DNA of 24,286 nucleotides from UBA4781 sp963556045. Its GTDB lineage: Bacteria > Chloroflexota > Anaerolineae > Anaerolineales > Anaerolineaceae. How positions within the stretch are numbered: the first letter of the stretch is position 1; every line of letters starts with the position of its first letter. A program made the position numbers and the translations under genes. Location of the stretch: assembly GCA_963556045.3 (NCBI GenBank), contig CAUVYA020000003.1:1-24286 (forward strand), read 5' to 3'. The notes below the pieces were generated by a model. The model ran no database searches. It was given only the letters and a program-made list of their open reading frames with translations, and had not been told where the DNA came from. This document shows, piece after piece, positions 22,062 to 24,286 of the stretch.

Positions 22062-24286
22062 TTACTCCTGAACCTGGAACATGGGGATTAACGCGAAGTC
22101 TTCCAGACTCAATTCTGATTGCGTCTTATCAACAGGAGTGAAATTGCTCAACATAGCTGCCTGATCGGGCGTGCTGCCCTGCGCCCATACCAGATCGATC
22201 ACACGGGTGGGATTGGTTCCGGTGGGTGCACCGCCAATCTTCCATTGTGCAGCGTTTTCGCTGACATCCCGCACGCGCCATACTCCGGTGGAGGGATAAC
22301 CGTCCTGACTCATGACCATGGCGGTAAATGCCCAGGTTTCGGGAGAAGAATCTCCGAAGACAGAGCGGGGTACCCGCAGCGTCACCTTATTAGAAGCCGG
22401 GTCGACCAGGATCTTCATTTCCGTATTGGTGTTCATGGCTTCTCCACTGGCTGCATCGGGAGCAAGGATTTCAGGGTACCAGCCTTCTGCCCAAACCGCT
22501 ATATCCCAACCAAATCCTTCTTCCAATCCCAGATTTCTACCGGGCAGCAAAACGCGAGAGCCGGTTCCACTGCCGGGATCGGTATCTACATACACATCCA
22601 TGGTTTGCAGGGAGAGATCGATGGATGAACCCCATGGGTTGGTGATCGGTCCGAAGAAAGTGAAATCGAACAGGATATAAGAATCATTGTAAGAAACCTG
22701 AAAAGTATTGATATCGAAGACCTGTGCTTCAAAGACGGTGTCGGTAGGGTAGGTGTAGGTGCCCGGTCCGTTATCATCCTCTTCGGGATCCTGAACGGTC
22801 AGCACCTCGGTATAAGCTCCGATTTGCAGCAGGTTGATCTCTGCAGGTCCATACTGCGGAAAGGTCTCCAGTGTGTTTGGATCGACTGCTTTGAGCATAA
22901 TAGAATCGCCTGTTTCCAGCTCTCCTAATTGAGAGAATGGGATCGAGATTTCAACGGTAGAACCATTTCTGGCTGTCTGCCATTCGACAGCGGCTGATTT
23001 CCAGGCTTCATTTTCTACAACATAGCTGTTTGCCTTATTGTTTTCGTATTTCAATAAGTGAGAAGCAGCGATGCCGATCTGGTCAGAATTGCTTTCATTG
23101 AGGATGAATGGGTAGTATTCGGCAGCGCCGGGGATGCGCAGATAGATATCTCCTCCTGCCTGCAGTGTATCATTGCTGCTCAGTTCGTACATGAGGTAGA
23201 GATTGCTGGCGTCCATAGTGATCGCCATCTCCTGAATGGCAGCATTTTCATCGGTGTTGCTGTAATATGCAGCGGTTGACCATTCTTCCTCTGTTGCCAC
23301 ACCATCGACCGTTACTGTGGAAACTGCAGTGAGGTATTGATTCGGTTCCACCGCATCGGGTGGGATGATCGGCACACTCAAGAAAGCCGGTGCTTCATCT
23401 CCTAATGATTCATATACTTTTTTAAGCAGTTCGCGGAATCCGATATCGAAATATTCATCCTGTCCCGAATCCTGATCAGAGCCATACCACCAGAACCAAT
23501 CTGATCCCTCTGCCAGATACATATAATCCTGTGCCAGTGCGATCGCTTCTTCACTTGCTTCACGCTTGCCGGTCACGTCATACTTTGCCAGATAATCTCG
23601 AACTTTACCCAGATATTCCCAGGCCTGGTTTTCTTCATCTTCGCCGATCCAGGTATCGAAATTCTGGCTGAACCAGGCGGCGGGGAATAGGTCTTCCAGT
23701 TCTTGCTGATCCGGGAACAGTTCAAGATATTCACCGGGGGTAACTGTTTTAATGGTTTCACTTTCAGAGAGCATGCGATAGAGGGCGTTCAGGAATGCTT
23801 CACCATCATTTGGATAGTATTCCCAGGCGTTTTCACCGTCCAGCACGACACTGACGATATGGGGCCCGGTGGCGTCTTCATCCTTCAGTTCCTGACGTAT
23901 ATTTTCCAACCGCTGCATGAGGTCTGCTGCGGCTTCTTCACCTGGAGTTTGTGAATAGGTAAAAACCCACCTTATCCGAAAGGGTCCAGTCTCTGAAGAA
24001 AATAGCTACTTTATCACCCTGGCTGCCCTGCACGTAATAAGGGCGATACAGAGTATCTGCTTCCTGTACGGTTTCTTTACCATCTCGTGTGAAATTTGCC
24101 ATTCCCAGAGAAGCTGCCAGCACCGGTTCTCCGGTTTCTATCCATTGATAACCTGCGTTAGCGATCAAGGGAACGACATCCTCGGCAACCGATCCTTCGC
24201 CGGGCCACAGCCCTTCGGGAGTGGTGCCAAAATGATCTTCATATACTTCAACGCTCTTTTCGAGTTGAGCAATAGCATCATTGGGC
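22062..24286 (-). CDS. GH57 amylopullulanase-like enzyme, partial, one frameshift
   Basis: The C-terminal 740 or so residues of a large GH57 alpha-glucan-degrading enzyme; the start lies beyond the right edge. The GH57 catalytic part shows GLWPGEGSVAED with a candidate nucleophile Glu (codon 24196-24198), then NAGYQWIETGEPVLA, and the proton-donor region VVLDGENAWEYYPNDGEAFL (Asp codon 23838-23840). Two beta-rich modules follow, starting near TVTVDGVATEEEW and near TVFEAQVFDINTFQVSYNDSYILFDFTF. The second resembles the glucodextranase-C/DOMON-type domain often attached to amylopullulanases and may bind glucan or the cell surface. The frame breaks at the A run 23961-23965 (+ strand); removing one base restores GFTYSQTPGEEAAADLMQRL. 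This looks like a base-run error rather than a dead gene. It is probably secreted, like relatives, but the N-terminus is not visible. Confidence 0.82.

Noticed and set aside
1..24286. CRISPR arrays, tRNA or rRNA genes, insertion sequences
   Set aside because: No regularly spaced repeats, no cloverleaf or rRNA sequence, and no transposase frame were recognised on either strand.

Overview
The window is a bacterial chromosome segment of moderate GC with dense gene packing. It most resembles an anaerobic, saccharolytic Chloroflexota (Anaerolineae-like) genome. That assignment is inference from the gene mix (GH94, GH130, GH57, an archaeal-type aspartate-semialdehyde dehydrogenase) and the near-leaderless promoters, not from a search.

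Region 1 (1-13,600) is an intracellular beta-glycan utilisation locus. On the + strand it holds the tail of an MFS sugar transporter, a GH2 beta-mannosidase, a GH3 beta-glucosidase, a GH94 cellobiose phosphorylase, a GH5 beta-glycanase and a second, divergent GH94 phosphorylase. Convergent on the - strand are a cellobiose 2-epimerase and a GH130 beta-mannoside phosphorylase, read from one promoter that carries a perfect inverted repeat closely matching CebR/LacI-type operators. No visible start in the locus has an export signal. The likely scheme is import of gluco- and manno-oligosaccharides, with phosphorolysis giving Glc-1-P and Man-1-P. The GH2 and GH3 genes carry many frameshifts, nearly all of which are repaired by deleting one base from a short run. 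The protein sequence between them is well conserved, so assembly error is more likely than decay.

Region 2 (13,789-19,957): a - strand EamA/DMT transporter stands divergent from a threonine operon, aspartate kinase - aspartate-semialdehyde dehydrogenase - HAD-like protein - threonine synthase, whose genes overlap. In front of the operon is a complete transcription attenuator: a consensus-like promoter, a 34-codon leader peptide with six Thr codons in eight, an intrinsic terminator, and competing antiterminator and anti-antiterminator pairings. The HAD-like protein has its motifs in the order III-IV-I-II, as in a circular permutation, and lies where homoserine dehydrogenase and homoserine kinase would be expected; both are absent from the window.

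Region 3 (20,017-24,286): an unrecognised membrane protein, a cytoplasmic GH13 alpha-amylase-type enzyme, and a convergent large GH57 amylopullulanase-like protein that runs off the window and has one apparent frameshift.

The most interesting items are the threonine attenuator and the permuted HAD protein in the operon it controls. The CebR-like operator over a mannan phosphorolysis gene pair comes next.
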